Positions 20,086 to 28,091 of a stretch of DNA of 30,153 bases are shown here, piece by piece. The notes beneath the pieces were generated by a model. That model did not search any database. It was not told the DNA's origin and was given only the letters and a program-made list of their open reading frames with translations. Within the stretch, counting starts at the first letter, position 1; each line of letters begins with the position of its first letter. This stretch comes from CAVSWN01 sp046728115 (lineage in GTDB: Bacteria; Acidobacteriota; Vicinamibacteria; Vicinamibacterales; CAVVIG01): NCBI GenBank assembly GCA_046728115.1, contig JBKPDW010000539.1, positions 1 to 30,153 of the forward strand, read 5' to 3'. A program made the translations under genes and the position numbers.

Positions 20086-20604
20086 ATGACGACGATCGAC
20101 GCTGACGTCTTCCGCTGGGTCGTCGCTCATCGTTTTCATGCGATCGACACGGCGATGTGGATGGTGAGCGCCGCCGGACGCGGCGGTTTCGTGTGGCTGG
20201 TGCTCGGTATGCTGCTCGCCATCACACGTTACGTGCATCCGATGGTGGTGGTTCGGCTCGCCGCCGCCGTGTTGGTAGCCAGCCTGACCGCCAATCACGT
20301 TATCAAGCCGATCGTTCACCGCACGAGGCCGTTCGACGCGGTCGCAGGAATCACCGTCATCGGCGCCCGTCCGCACGATGCATCGTTTCCGTCCGGGCAC
20401 ACCGCGAATGCATTCGCCAGCGCGTTCGAGCTGGCGCAGGCGCTCCCGGCAGCGGCCATGGCCTGGTGGGGCCTTGCTTGCGCGATCGGGTTTTCGCGCG
20501 TGTATCTCGGCGTGCACTATCCGCTGGACGTCATCGGCGGCGCTGCCGTCGGCCTGGCGTGCGCCGCACTCCTCAATGCGTTAGTCCGTACACCAGATAA
20601 TTGA
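20086..20604 (+). CDS. PAP2-family membrane phosphatase
   Basis: The product is about 172 residues with several hydrophobic helices and the three PAP2 motifs: KPIVHRTRP (K-x6-RP, Lys74), FPSGHTANAF (PSGH, catalytic acid His105) and SRVYLGVHYPLDV (SR-x5-H-x3-D, nucleophile His144). It should dephosphorylate a lipid phosphate such as undecaprenyl pyrophosphate or phosphatidate at the membrane, with the active site facing the periplasm. The start could be GTG 20080 or ATG 20086. I prefer ATG because a -10-like element ends at 20079. No Shine-Dalgarno is visible. Its last 32 bases overlap the end of the convergent DUF4159 gene. Confidence 0.9.
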   Translation: MTTIDADVFRWVVAHRFHAIDTAMWMVSAAGRGGFVWLVLGMLLAITRYVHPMVVVRLAAAVLVASLTANHVIKPIVHRTRPFDAVAGITVIGARPHDASFPSGHTANAFASAFELAQALPAAAMAWWGLACAIGFSRVYLGVHYPLDVIGGAAVGLACAALLNALVRTPDN

Positions 20605-21400
20605 CGCCCAGCTTGTACGCTTCGTTCGTCTGATCGATCGGCCGCAGCCCCGTCCCCGACCATTCCCAGAACTGCGAGATGTCGGTGTTGTAGTTGATCA
20701 CCATCTGCAGCCGCTTGTTGGGATCGTTGTCCTCGTACACGCCGCGGAAGATCGGTTTGCCGTAGTTGTACGCCTGGGGAATGATGTCGAGATTGTCGAT
20801 CTCGAAGAAGGCGTGAAAGATCGGATGCGATGCGTCGAGCTCGTAGAAGTGGACGTTCGGCAGCACGCGCTTCATGTTCGCTTCGAACGGTTCCCACCCG
20901 GGACTTCCGAAATCGCCTGGTATCTTGAAGTCGTCGACGATCACGAATCCGCCCTTCTCGATGTACTCGCGCAGCGCCACGGCTTCGCGGTCGGTGAGCG
21001 TCCACCAGCTCACTTCGATGATGTAGGCGACGGGGTACTTGAACAGCTCGGGATCGTCCAGGGCGAGCGTGTTAATGGTCTCTTCGTTGGCGCCGAGAAA
21101 GCTGACCTCGTTCATGATCTTCATGAGGTTCTGCTCGGCAAGCGGATAGCCGTGCGCCCACGCCGGCAGGCCGCGCCACCAGTACCCTCCCGGCGCTGTC
21201 TCGTACTTCACCCGGACGAACGTGAAGCGACCGTCGTATTTTGCGTTGGGTTGAATGACGAACGGCACCCATCGGCCACCAAACCCGCCGAAGCCTCGCT
21301 GCGCGACGGCGACAATGCTTATCAGCAGGAACGCCGTCGTCAGCAGCAGGACGAGGCGCGCGCGCTGACGGCCGACACGGTTCACGGGTGCCTCGACCAC
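20573..21400 (-). CDS. DUF4159 domain-containing membrane-anchored protein
   Basis: The 275-residue product has one N-terminal membrane helix (about 15-33), a Gly/Phe-rich joint (QRGFGGFGGRW), and a DUF4159 domain. Characteristic segments are FTFVRVKYE, LDDPELFKYPVAYI, LREYIEKGGFVIVDDF and HPIFHAFFEI, with a closing NYNTDISQFWEWS. The fold is glutamine-amidotransferase- or flavodoxin-like in related families; biochemical function is not known. In other bacteria DUF4159 genes often sit near MoxR/DUF58 gene sets, which are absent here. The start is GTG 21400, six bases after a -10-like TATTCT; an alternative GTG is at 21385. It is 51 bp downstream of the Rieske gene on the same strand and overlaps the PAP2 gene by 32 bases at its end. 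Confidence 0.85.
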   Translation of the reverse strand: MVEAPVNRVGRQRARLVLLLTTAFLLISIVAVAQRGFGGFGGRWVPFVIQPNAKYDGRFTFVRVKYETAPGGYWWRGLPAWAHGYPLAEQNLMKIMNEVSFLGANEETINTLALDDPELFKYPVAYIIEVSWWTLTDREAVALREYIEKGGFVIVDDFKIPGDFGSPGWEPFEANMKRVLPNVHFYELDASHPIFHAFFEIDNLDIIPQAYNYGKPIFRGVYEDNDPNKRLQMVINYNTDISQFWEWSGTGLRPIDQTNEAYKLGVNYLVYGLTH

Positions 21401-21405
21401 ACCAC

Positions 21406-21414
21406 GAGAATAGC
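21406..21414 (-). promoter_or_regulatory. Extended -10-like element TGCTATTCT for the DUF4159 gene
   Basis: On the minus strand TGC-TATTCT (hexamer 21406-21411) ends six bases before the GTG at 21400. It has an extended -10 TGn and no clear -35. The spacing suggests a leaderless mRNA; the same GCTATTCT occurs just before the PAP2 start. Confidence 0.4.
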
Positions 21415-21451
21415 ACTCGCGACCTTGATTGCCGGCGGCTTTACGGTAGGA

Positions 21452-21928
21452 TTACGAAGCGGTGATGGTCACCACGTTGCCCGACAGTCGCGCCACGAAC
21501 TGGCGGAGCGGCGACGGTGCCGGACCCATCAGCACGGCGCCGGTGAGCGAGTATTCCGATCCGTGGCATGGACAGACGTACATCTGATTCTGAAATCCGC
21601 TGACCGTGCACTGCTGGTGCGTGCAGATGGCGGTGAGCGCGCTGAATGAGTCCTGGCCCGTTCGCGCGACCAGGAAGCTGCCGGACGCGGACTGGACGAG
21701 CGCCGCGCCGCCGACGGAAGCCAGCGGCGAGCTTGCGTCGATCGTCAACGTGACCGCGCCTCCCGATGCCGTCGCATTGATCGTCGGTAGCTGCGGTGCA
21801 TTGCTGCTGGGAGTGCTGGGACTGTTGGGGCTGCCGCAACCGGGGACGAGAGAACCAAGCGACACGATCGAAACGGCCTGACAGGCGTGAACGCAGAACT
21901 CGCGACGCGATGGACGTGATGCAGACAT
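21452..21928 (-). CDS. Rieske 2Fe-2S protein, Tat-type signal and lipobox
   Basis: The 158-residue product has a twin-arginine-like start (SRREFCVHACQAVSIVSLGSLVPGC, Arg8-Arg9) with a possible lipobox at Cys31, then a Pro/Ser linker. The Rieske domain has ligand pairs C102-T-H104 (ICTHQQC) and C119-P-C-H122 (CPCHGSEYS). C107 and C121 would form the disulfide of high-potential Rieske centres. This suggests a folded, cluster-bearing protein exported by Tat and held at the membrane, acting as an electron carrier. No cytochrome b or c1 gene is nearby, so it is not an evident bc1 subunit. An arsenite-oxidase-like or oxygenase small subunit is possible but its partner is also missing. The start ATG 21928 lacks a clear ribosome site. 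Confidence 0.9.
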   Translation of the reverse strand: MSASRPSRREFCVHACQAVSIVSLGSLVPGCGSPNSPSTPSSNAPQLPTINATASGGAVTLTIDASSPLASVGGAALVQSASGSFLVARTGQDSFSALTAICTHQQCTVSGFQNQMYVCPCHGSEYSLTGAVLMGPAPSPLRQFVARLSGNVVTITAS

Positions 21929-22074
21929 GCGGTCGCGTCAGTGCAACGGATATACCGACAGGGATCGGCCAAGTGGAATGTATGCTGCCGCGCTCCTTTT
22001 CGCCTGATTCAACCGATTTCGAAGCAAACGCGCGTCCAGCCGCAAGCGGCGTGCTCGCACCGCGGCGTCCTGTG

Positions 22075-23664
22075 ATGCAGACAAGGTGTGCGCGCCCCTG
22101 GACGTTGCATTCGGAGTGGGCAAACGTTCTCCGTACGCTGTTTGCGCGCGCGTCTCGCCTGTCGACGCGACGAATCGCGTGCTGTTTGATGGTGGCCTCG
22201 GTTGCGTGCTCGCCGACGCTGCCGCCGACACAGGTTCCGCCGCAGCCCGATCCGGCGCTCGAGCCGTTCAAGACCGCTCTGCAAACCTACGTGGACCAGA
22301 CGCAGCCGTATCGGAGAGAGGCTGCACAAGCTGCCGAGCGCGTGGCCGGCCGTGACACGCCTACGTCGAGCGCCGAGGCAGCGGTCCGAACGCGCCAGCA
22401 GGAGCTCGCAGAAGCGCTGCGGACGAAGCTGCGTCCTGACGCCAGACAAGGCGAGATCCTGACGCCCGCAATCGCGCCGGCGATCCGTCAACGTCTCGAT
22501 GCGCTCTTCCAGGGACCGCAGCGCGACCTGGTGCTCGACGAGGTGGCCGAACAGAACACGACGCCAGCCAGAGGCGCCACGCCGATCATCAACGCCAAGC
22601 TCGACGCGCCCCGCGTGCCTCCGCGGTTGAGCGAGGCGCTGCCGCCGCTGCCGCCGCAGCTCGAATACGACTTCATCGAGCGCGCGCTCATCCTGCGGGA
22701 CGTGGATGCCGACGTCGTCGTCGATTTTCTGCCCGATGTCATCCAGGTGCCGCCGGCGGCGGAGTCGCCGGGCGCGACGCCGACGCCGGTGGCGGGCGGC
22801 GCCACGTCACCGCTCCCGCTGCCTGAACTGCGCGGCGCCACGATCTTCGCGTTGATGGGCGACAGCGGATCGGGCGACATTCCGCAACAGCAGGTGGCGG
22901 AGGCGATGCTGACGTATTTCACGACCGTACGGCGGTTTCCTTTCGTGCTGATGCTCGGCGACAACCTGTACCACGACAATTACACGTCGGAATTCCTGAT
23001 TCCCTACAAGCCGCTGCTCGATCGCGGCGTGAAGTTCTACGCGACGCTTGGCAACCATGACCGCGATGGCCAAATCCATTTCAAGCCATTCAACATGGGC
23101 GATCGCGATCGGTACTGGTTCGAACAGGGCAACGCCAGGTTTGCGGCGTTGACCAGCAATCATCCGTCCGATCCCGAGCAGCTCAAATGGCTGGATACCG
23201 TGTTCACCGATGCCGGGGACAAGTGGCGGATCTCGTTCTTCCACCACCCCCTGTACTCGTCAGGTAACCATGCGAAGGAAGGCGCGCAAGTGATGCGGCC
23301 TGCGCTCGAACCAGCGCTCGTACGCAACGGTATGCACGTAGTCTTCAGCGGACACGATCATCTGTACGAACGCACGAGACCGCAGCAGGGCGGCATCGTC
23401 TATTTCGTGTCGGGAGGCGGCGGCCGCGATCTGTACAACGTCCGCCGCAGTCCATACGACGTGATTGCCCTGTCGGAGCACCACTTCATGGTGGCGGAAG
23501 TGGCCGGCGATCGCCTGTTCTTCGAAGCGATCTCGCACGCCCAAAAGGTGCTCGATTGCGGCGTCCTGCTGCGTACGCCGGATACGAAGCCGGACAACGA
23601 CACGCGCAAGTTCGAAGCAGACTGCGAGGCCGCCCGCGCCAGGCCTCGTACCACCAATCCGTAA
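22075..23664 (+). CDS. Lipoprotein fusion: unknown N-domain plus TRAP-like metallophosphoesterase
   Basis: From ATG 22075 the product is 529 residues. A long basic lead ends in a lipobox (LMVASVAC, Cys45). A helical and strand region of about 190 residues follows, with ARQGEILTPAIAPAIRQRL and the block LPPQLEYDFIERALILRDVDADVVVDFLPDVI. A Pro/Ala linker (about 22747-22835) leads to a calcineurin-like phosphoesterase: LMGDSGSGD (Asp263), MLGDNLYHDN (Asp296, Asn297), TLGNHDRDG (326-329), FFHHPLYSS (390-391) and FSGHDHLYER (426-429). The motifs resemble purple/tartrate-resistant acid phosphatases and would bind a two-metal centre outside the inner membrane. The frame is open back to 21796, but that part overlaps the Rieske gene. 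The exact start is uncertain, with no clear ribosome site. Confidence 0.85.
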   Translation: MQTRCARPWTLHSEWANVLRTLFARASRLSTRRIACCLMVASVACSPTLPPTQVPPQPDPALEPFKTALQTYVDQTQPYRREAAQAAERVAGRDTPTSSAEAAVRTRQQELAEALRTKLRPDARQGEILTPAIAPAIRQRLDALFQGPQRDLVLDEVAEQNTTPARGATPIINAKLDAPRVPPRLSEALPPLPPQLEYDFIERALILRDVDADVVVDFLPDVIQVPPAAESPGATPTPVAGGATSPLPLPELRGATIFALMGDSGSGDIPQQQVAEAMLTYFTTVRRFPFVLMLGDNLYHDNYTSEFLIPYKPLLDRGVKFYATLGNHDRDGQIHFKPFNMGDRDRYWFEQGNARFAALTSNHPSDPEQLKWLDTVFTDAGDKWRISFFHHPLYSSGNHAKEGAQVMRPALEPALVRNGMHVVFSGHDHLYERTRPQQGGIVYFVSGGGGRDLYNVRRSPYDVIALSEHHFMVAEVAGDRLFFEAISHAQKVLDCGVLLRTPDTKPDNDTRKFEADCEAARARPRTTNP

Positions 23665-23722
23665 TCCCGAAATTCAGGACCGAAACCGCCGCGTATGCGG
23701 AATGGAACCTCCTGCCACACGG

Positions 23723-25027
23723 TCAATTCGCCAGTCGCTCCACACGCAGCACGGTCTGTCCCATGGATCCACTCGTCCACACCACGATCGTGCCGTGGCT
23801 GGTCGTGGCAACGACCGGATAGACCGCGGGCGTGCCGTCGCCGATGCCGTGACGCACCCACTGCACAGTGCCCCTGCCGCTGACGGTCCCGCGAGCCAGG
23901 GCGATTCGCCTGGTGCCGAGGGATTGTTCGTCCCACACCACGAGGGCCTCGCCCCGTGAACCCATCGCAATCTGGGGATGCCGAGGAAAGCCCTCGGTCG
24001 GAATGCGCTGCCGCGCCGAGAAGCGGCGGCCGTCCTCAGACACGGCGTAGAACAACGCCGATGTGGGTTCGCGCGCGGGAGTCTCGCCCGGAACGAGCGT
24101 CGCCCACACCACATGAACGCGATGATTCACGTCGACCGTCAATGCCGGGCCATTCTCCGGACACCCGTCGAGCACCCAATGGTCCTCGCTCACGCGCACC
24201 GGCGGCGCAAACGTTTGGCCACCATCGGACGACATCGTAAAAGCGATGTCGCGAACGTTTCCCGGATATACATGGCGCCACGCGGCGTAGACCGCACCGT
24301 CGATGCCCGTGGCTATCGCCGTCTTGCAGCAATAGCAGACACCGCCCGTGAGGGCGCGCGAAGAACCCGTGCCGGGGGCCAGCCGCCCGAAAAACAGCTT
24401 CGAGAGCTGCGCGCGCGCGACGCCGTCGGTCTGCTGTTTACTGGACGCCGTGTGCTGGTGCCCGGAATGATTCATGGAAGCGGCACCACTGGCCGCCAGC
24501 TCGCGATGATCGAGCCAGAGGGCCACGACACCACCGTCGCGGTCCGTCGCGATGGATTCCCATCCGCGATTTCCCGGGACCTCGGTCCCGGGGACCGGTG
24601 TCGGTGACGCAAAGGATATTCCGCCGTCGACGGAACGCGCCGAAAGGAGCCTCGTGCCGGCCGCGTCCTTGGCGGTCCACACGACAACGATCGATGGGTC
24701 GTTTGCTGCTCGTGGAATGAGTGCAATCCGCGGTGGCTGCTCGCCGGAGACGCTGGCTTCGCCGGCCACCTGATTCACGCGCGCAGGAACACTGAACGTC
24801 TCTCCTGCATCGCGACTCATCGTGACGTAGATGTCCGTGACACCTTCCTTGCCGCTCGCGGCCCATGCCATACCGACAAATTGACCGCTCGTCGCAAGGG
24901 ATGCATTCGCGTTCCCGCGGTCCTTGACCGCGATATCGGTCGAGCGAGTGCTCGCCCCTCCTGACGCTGCCACGGTCATCAGCGCAGCGCCGAGCAGGAT
25001 TCGCGGGCTGGCGTTCAACAGATTCAT
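23723..25027 (-). CDS. Exported BNR/sialidase-like propeller with CYCC motif
   Basis: The 434-residue product has a signal peptide (about 1-25) and BNR-type repeats (SRDAGETFS, SVDGGISFAS, SSDGGQTFAPP, SEDGRRFSA), fitting a six-bladed propeller. Unusual for a sialidase are the cysteines in GGVCYCCKTAI (231, 233, 234) and VLDGCPENGP (289), and the His/Met loop SMNHSGHQHT (185-192). These could form a metal site, plausibly copper, though this is inferred. Start ATG 25027 is preceded by GGGAGAA at a good distance. It lies 67 bp downstream of the TonB receptor gene on the same strand, with a stem-loop between, so it is probably co-transcribed. Actual sialidase activity looks doubtful because no arginine triad is evident. 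Confidence 0.8.
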   Translation of the reverse strand: MNLLNASPRILLGAALMTVAASGGASTRSTDIAVKDRGNANASLATSGQFVGMAWAASGKEGVTDIYVTMSRDAGETFSVPARVNQVAGEASVSGEQPPRIALIPRAANDPSIVVVWTAKDAAGTRLLSARSVDGGISFASPTPVPGTEVPGNRGWESIATDRDGGVVALWLDHRELAASGAASMNHSGHQHTASSKQQTDGVARAQLSKLFFGRLAPGTGSSRALTGGVCYCCKTAIATGIDGAVYAAWRHVYPGNVRDIAFTMSSDGGQTFAPPVRVSEDHWVLDGCPENGPALTVDVNHRVHVVWATLVPGETPAREPTSALFYAVSEDGRRFSARQRIPTEGFPRHPQIAMGSRGEALVVWDEQSLGTRRIALARGTVSGRGTVQWVRHGIGDGTPAVYPVVATTSHGTIVVWTSGSMGQTVLRVERLAN

Positions 25028-25056
25028 ATGGTTCTCCCGTGCGGCCGTGTCGCCGT

Positions 25057-25088
25057 GGCGGGATGACGTTTCGACGACACGTCCCGCC
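25057..25088. other. Intercistronic stem-loop GGCGGGA / TCCCGCC
   Basis: Perfect 7-base arms (25057-25063 and 25082-25088), extendable by a wobble and a G-C pair, lie between the TonB receptor stop and the BNR gene start. No U-run follows on the minus strand, so it may adjust or stabilise expression rather than terminate it. Confidence 0.4.
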
Positions 25089-25094
25089 TCCGGT

Positions 25095-27956
25095 TCAAAA
25101 CATGAGTCGAAGTCCGAATTGAAGTGTTCTCGGATCGCCGACCGCGGTGATCTGATTGAAACTCGACACCGGGTTCGTGGGATACGCTCCCGGACCGAAA
25201 TTCGTGTTTCGTGTCAGGTTGTTCACGCGATTGGTCAGGTTGAAGGTCTCGACCAGGCCCTCGAGCCTCGTACCCGCGGCGAGAGGGAACTGACGGCTCA
25301 CTCGAAGGTTCAAGCTGAAAAAGTCGCCGCCGATCCCGGTGTTGCGCGGGATGAACGAGACGGCCCGTACGTCGAAATTCGCTGGCGTCGTTCCGCCGTC
25401 CGAAAGGGGCCGGCCGGTCGTTCCCTGAAGGCTCGCAACCCCCGACGTGATGTTGAACGGCAGCGCTGAGTAGTACTGGAGCATGCCGCTCAACTGGAAA
25501 CCGTGACTGACGCGTTCCCATGCCGTCGTGGCGGGCGCCATGGGCGTGTTCACGGTGCCGTTGATCACGAGACGGTGCCGCTGGTCGTCGTCGGAGCGGC
25601 CCCAGTCTCTCATGATGTCGGTTGGATCGATCGGCGAGCTGAAAAAGTTCTCGCCGACGTCGTTCATCGCTTTCGACAACGTGTAGGTGAAGCGAAGACT
25701 CGACCAGGTCGTGGGCCGCTGCACGAACGACACGTGGAGTCCGTGGTAGTTGGAATCAGCGACCGACGAATACTGGCTGTTGTTCCTGAACACAGAAATC
25801 GGCCGGCAGCCGTTGTTCGTGCCGGCAGCCACGCACGTCGGCACGTTCTGATTCACCGACATCAGCAGGTTGTCCCCGCTGATGTACTCGTACCCAACGC
25901 TCACCGTACGTCCCGGACCGATGGAGCGCTCCACTTCGATGCTGGCCTGTTTCGAGTACGCATTCTGGAGGCTCTTGTCCATCGTCGAGAAATCGACGAG
26001 CGTCGTCGTCAGGACGCGCGCGGACAGGATATTCGGGAAGATCGGTGCGCCGTCCTGCGTGGGTATGAGTCCCGACACGCTGGGCTGATGCAGGCTGCCG
26101 AGATCGGTGGTATTCCCGGCCGACAGGATCGCGTTGGCAACGGCCCGAAGCGGCACGCGGTCGAAAAACAATCCGGCGCTGCCACGGACGACGAGGTTTT
26201 GAGACGCCGTCGGCGACCAGGCAAACCCCACGCGTGGCGACACGTTGTTGCGATCGGTCTCGATCGTTTCGAGGAACTGCAGGTCGTACCGAAGGCCAGC
26301 GTTGAGCGTCAGGCTCGAACCGATCTTCCACTCGTCCTGTCCGTAGAAGCCGATGTTCGGATTGATTAGGGATATGACCGGATCGCCGAACGTCTGGCTG
26401 AAGCCGCTGTAGTTGCCGACAAGGAAACTGCCGAGGGACGAGAATGAATAGCTGCCTCGAGACGATCGAGGAAAGGTGATCGTGTCGTCGTTGAACACGA
26501 AATCCACGCCCGCGCGCAGTGCATGCGCTCCGGCCTGATGCGACAGGTTGTCCACGAGCTGATACATCTTGTTCACGCGTCTCGTCGGACTGCCCGAAAG
26601 CGTGCCGAACGATGCCACGCCTGCGATGCTGACGGCAGGTCCGATCGCGTCGGTTGGCGGGGCCTTCAAGTCGCCGTACGCGAATTGAGCACGCGTCTCG
26701 TTGACGGTCTTCGAGGAGATCGTCCACGTATTGCCGAAAGCGAGAGAGTGATCCACGTTGTCCAGCCCCGCCGACGCGCTCGGGGCCGCCAGGGCGCCAA
26801 TGCCACGCGAGTTGTCCGACGTGACGTGGTACAGGCTGTACCTGACAGAGAGTTGATCGGACCCGTTGACCTGATGATCGACCTTACCGAGAAGATTGGC
26901 GCTGTGAACAGGATTCGGATACTCCCCGGTGGCGATGAGCGAACCGGGATAGCCAACCGCGGCCAGTTTGGCGTTGATGATGGCCACATTCTCCGGAAGG
27001 ATCGTGGCGAGGCCGGTCTGATCGAGCAGGCGCTGTTCGAAGTTCGAGAAGTAAAACGTCCGGCTGCGAACGATGGGACCGCCCAGGCTGCCGCCGTACT
27101 GCTGCTGGTGCATTGGCAGCGTCGTCCCGGACAGCGCGTTCGGAGCATTGAAGATGTCGTCGCGGATGAAGTCGTAGAGGGTGCCGTGCACGGCGTTGGT
27201 GCCGCTTTTCGTAACGACGTTCACGTATCCGCCGAGCGCGCGGCCGAGCTCCGCCTGCCCTCCTGATGTGACCACCTGGAATTGTTCAATGGCATCGACA
27301 CCATAGGGGATTCCGCTGAGCCCCGCGGCATCGTCGTTGGCCGACAGACCGTCGACGATGAAGCTGTTGGAGAAATTGCGCTGGCTGTCGATCGAAATGC
27401 CTGAACCAGGCACGGCCGACGTCTCGGCAAAAAGCTGCGTGGAGTTGACGTTGGTAGGCGACACGCCGGGCACGAGCAGCGCGAGATCGAGGAAGTTGCG
27501 GCCGTTCATCGGTAAGCTCTGAACTTCGGCCTGCTGAACCGTCCCGGCGATCTGGCTCCGCGCCGCCTCGAGAACGGTCGCCTGGCCGGCGACAGTGACA
27601 TTCGTCTCGAGGCCCGCAACCGCCAGAGCGACTGGTATCTCGAATGCCGCGCCCACTGTGAGCACCAGCGTCCGCGTGCTGTCCGTGAATCCCTGCAGGT
27701 GAACGCGCAATTCGTAGCGGCCGACCTTGAGATAGGGGAACCTGAAACGTCCTTCCGAATCGGTCACGGTTTCAGCCGCGACATTGGTTGCCATCTGACG
27801 CGCGATCACCTGCGCGCCAGGGACAACGGCGCCCTGAGGATCCGTCACGCGTCCGCTGACGCTGGCGTAGTTGATCGTTTCTTGTGCAATGACGAGACGA
27901 GCCGAGAGAAGGGCGCAGCCAGCAATCATCAGACTGCGCCTCAAAAGTAGTTTCAC
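25095..27956 (-). CDS. TonB-dependent receptor, Oar-like, with carboxypeptidase-regulatory domain
   Basis: The 953-residue product has a signal peptide (about 1-25) and a CarboxypepD_reg domain (about 30-113, VSGRVTDPQGAVVPGAQV, TVTDSEGRFRFPYLKVGRYELRV). The plug domain contains VQSLPMNGRNFLDLALLVPGV and GYVNVVTKSGTNAVHGTLYDF. A long barrel follows, ending in LQFGLRLMF. This is the Oar/CirA-like architecture expanded in Acidobacteriota. It sits in the outer membrane and would import or export a bulky substrate or metal complex with TonB energy; the ligand is not readable from sequence. Start GTG 27956 has GGAGGA at 27965-27970. It follows the small Cys/His/Met-rich gene and precedes the CYCC propeller, which suggests a metal-related role by context. 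Confidence 0.93.
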   Translation of the reverse strand: MKLLLRRSLMIAGCALLSARLVIAQETINYASVSGRVTDPQGAVVPGAQVIARQMATNVAAETVTDSEGRFRFPYLKVGRYELRVHLQGFTDSTRTLVLTVGAAFEIPVALAVAGLETNVTVAGQATVLEAARSQIAGTVQQAEVQSLPMNGRNFLDLALLVPGVSPTNVNSTQLFAETSAVPGSGISIDSQRNFSNSFIVDGLSANDDAAGLSGIPYGVDAIEQFQVVTSGGQAELGRALGGYVNVVTKSGTNAVHGTLYDFIRDDIFNAPNALSGTTLPMHQQQYGGSLGGPIVRSRTFYFSNFEQRLLDQTGLATILPENVAIINAKLAAVGYPGSLIATGEYPNPVHSANLLGKVDHQVNGSDQLSVRYSLYHVTSDNSRGIGALAAPSASAGLDNVDHSLAFGNTWTISSKTVNETRAQFAYGDLKAPPTDAIGPAVSIAGVASFGTLSGSPTRRVNKMYQLVDNLSHQAGAHALRAGVDFVFNDDTITFPRSSRGSYSFSSLGSFLVGNYSGFSQTFGDPVISLINPNIGFYGQDEWKIGSSLTLNAGLRYDLQFLETIETDRNNVSPRVGFAWSPTASQNLVVRGSAGLFFDRVPLRAVANAILSAGNTTDLGSLHQPSVSGLIPTQDGAPIFPNILSARVLTTTLVDFSTMDKSLQNAYSKQASIEVERSIGPGRTVSVGYEYISGDNLLMSVNQNVPTCVAAGTNNGCRPISVFRNNSQYSSVADSNYHGLHVSFVQRPTTWSSLRFTYTLSKAMNDVGENFFSSPIDPTDIMRDWGRSDDDQRHRLVINGTVNTPMAPATTAWERVSHGFQLSGMLQYYSALPFNITSGVASLQGTTGRPLSDGGTTPANFDVRAVSFIPRNTGIGGDFFSLNLRVSRQFPLAAGTRLEGLVETFNLTNRVNNLTRNTNFGPGAYPTNPVSSFNQITAVGDPRTLQFGLRLMF

Positions 27957-28008
27957 TGGCGTCCTCCGCGATGAATCCCACGCGATCGAACCACTGAAAG
28001 AGACGTGC

Positions 28009-28034
28009 AGACGCGGTCAGCTGACGACGCGTCT
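28009..28034. promoter_or_regulatory. Nested palindrome in the TonB receptor leader
   Basis: AGACGCG (28009-28015) pairs perfectly with CGCGTCT (28028-28034). Between them lies a second perfect palindrome, GTCAGCTGAC (28016-28025). An alternative outer pairing is GAGACG (28000-28005) with CGTCTC (28030-28035). It stands about 53 bases before the receptor GTG, in the gap after the small Cys-rich gene, and could be an operator or an RNA switch-like hairpin. Confidence 0.45.
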
Positions 28035-28091
28035 CGGCGTTTCTCGAACCTGAACCGAAAAATCAGGCCGTGTGGTCGTTTCGGGAACGAA

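Noticed and set aside
21796..22074. Upstream extension of the metallophosphoesterase frame
   Set aside because: It overlaps the Rieske gene on the other strand and yields a Trp/Cys/Arg-rich segment with no signal character.
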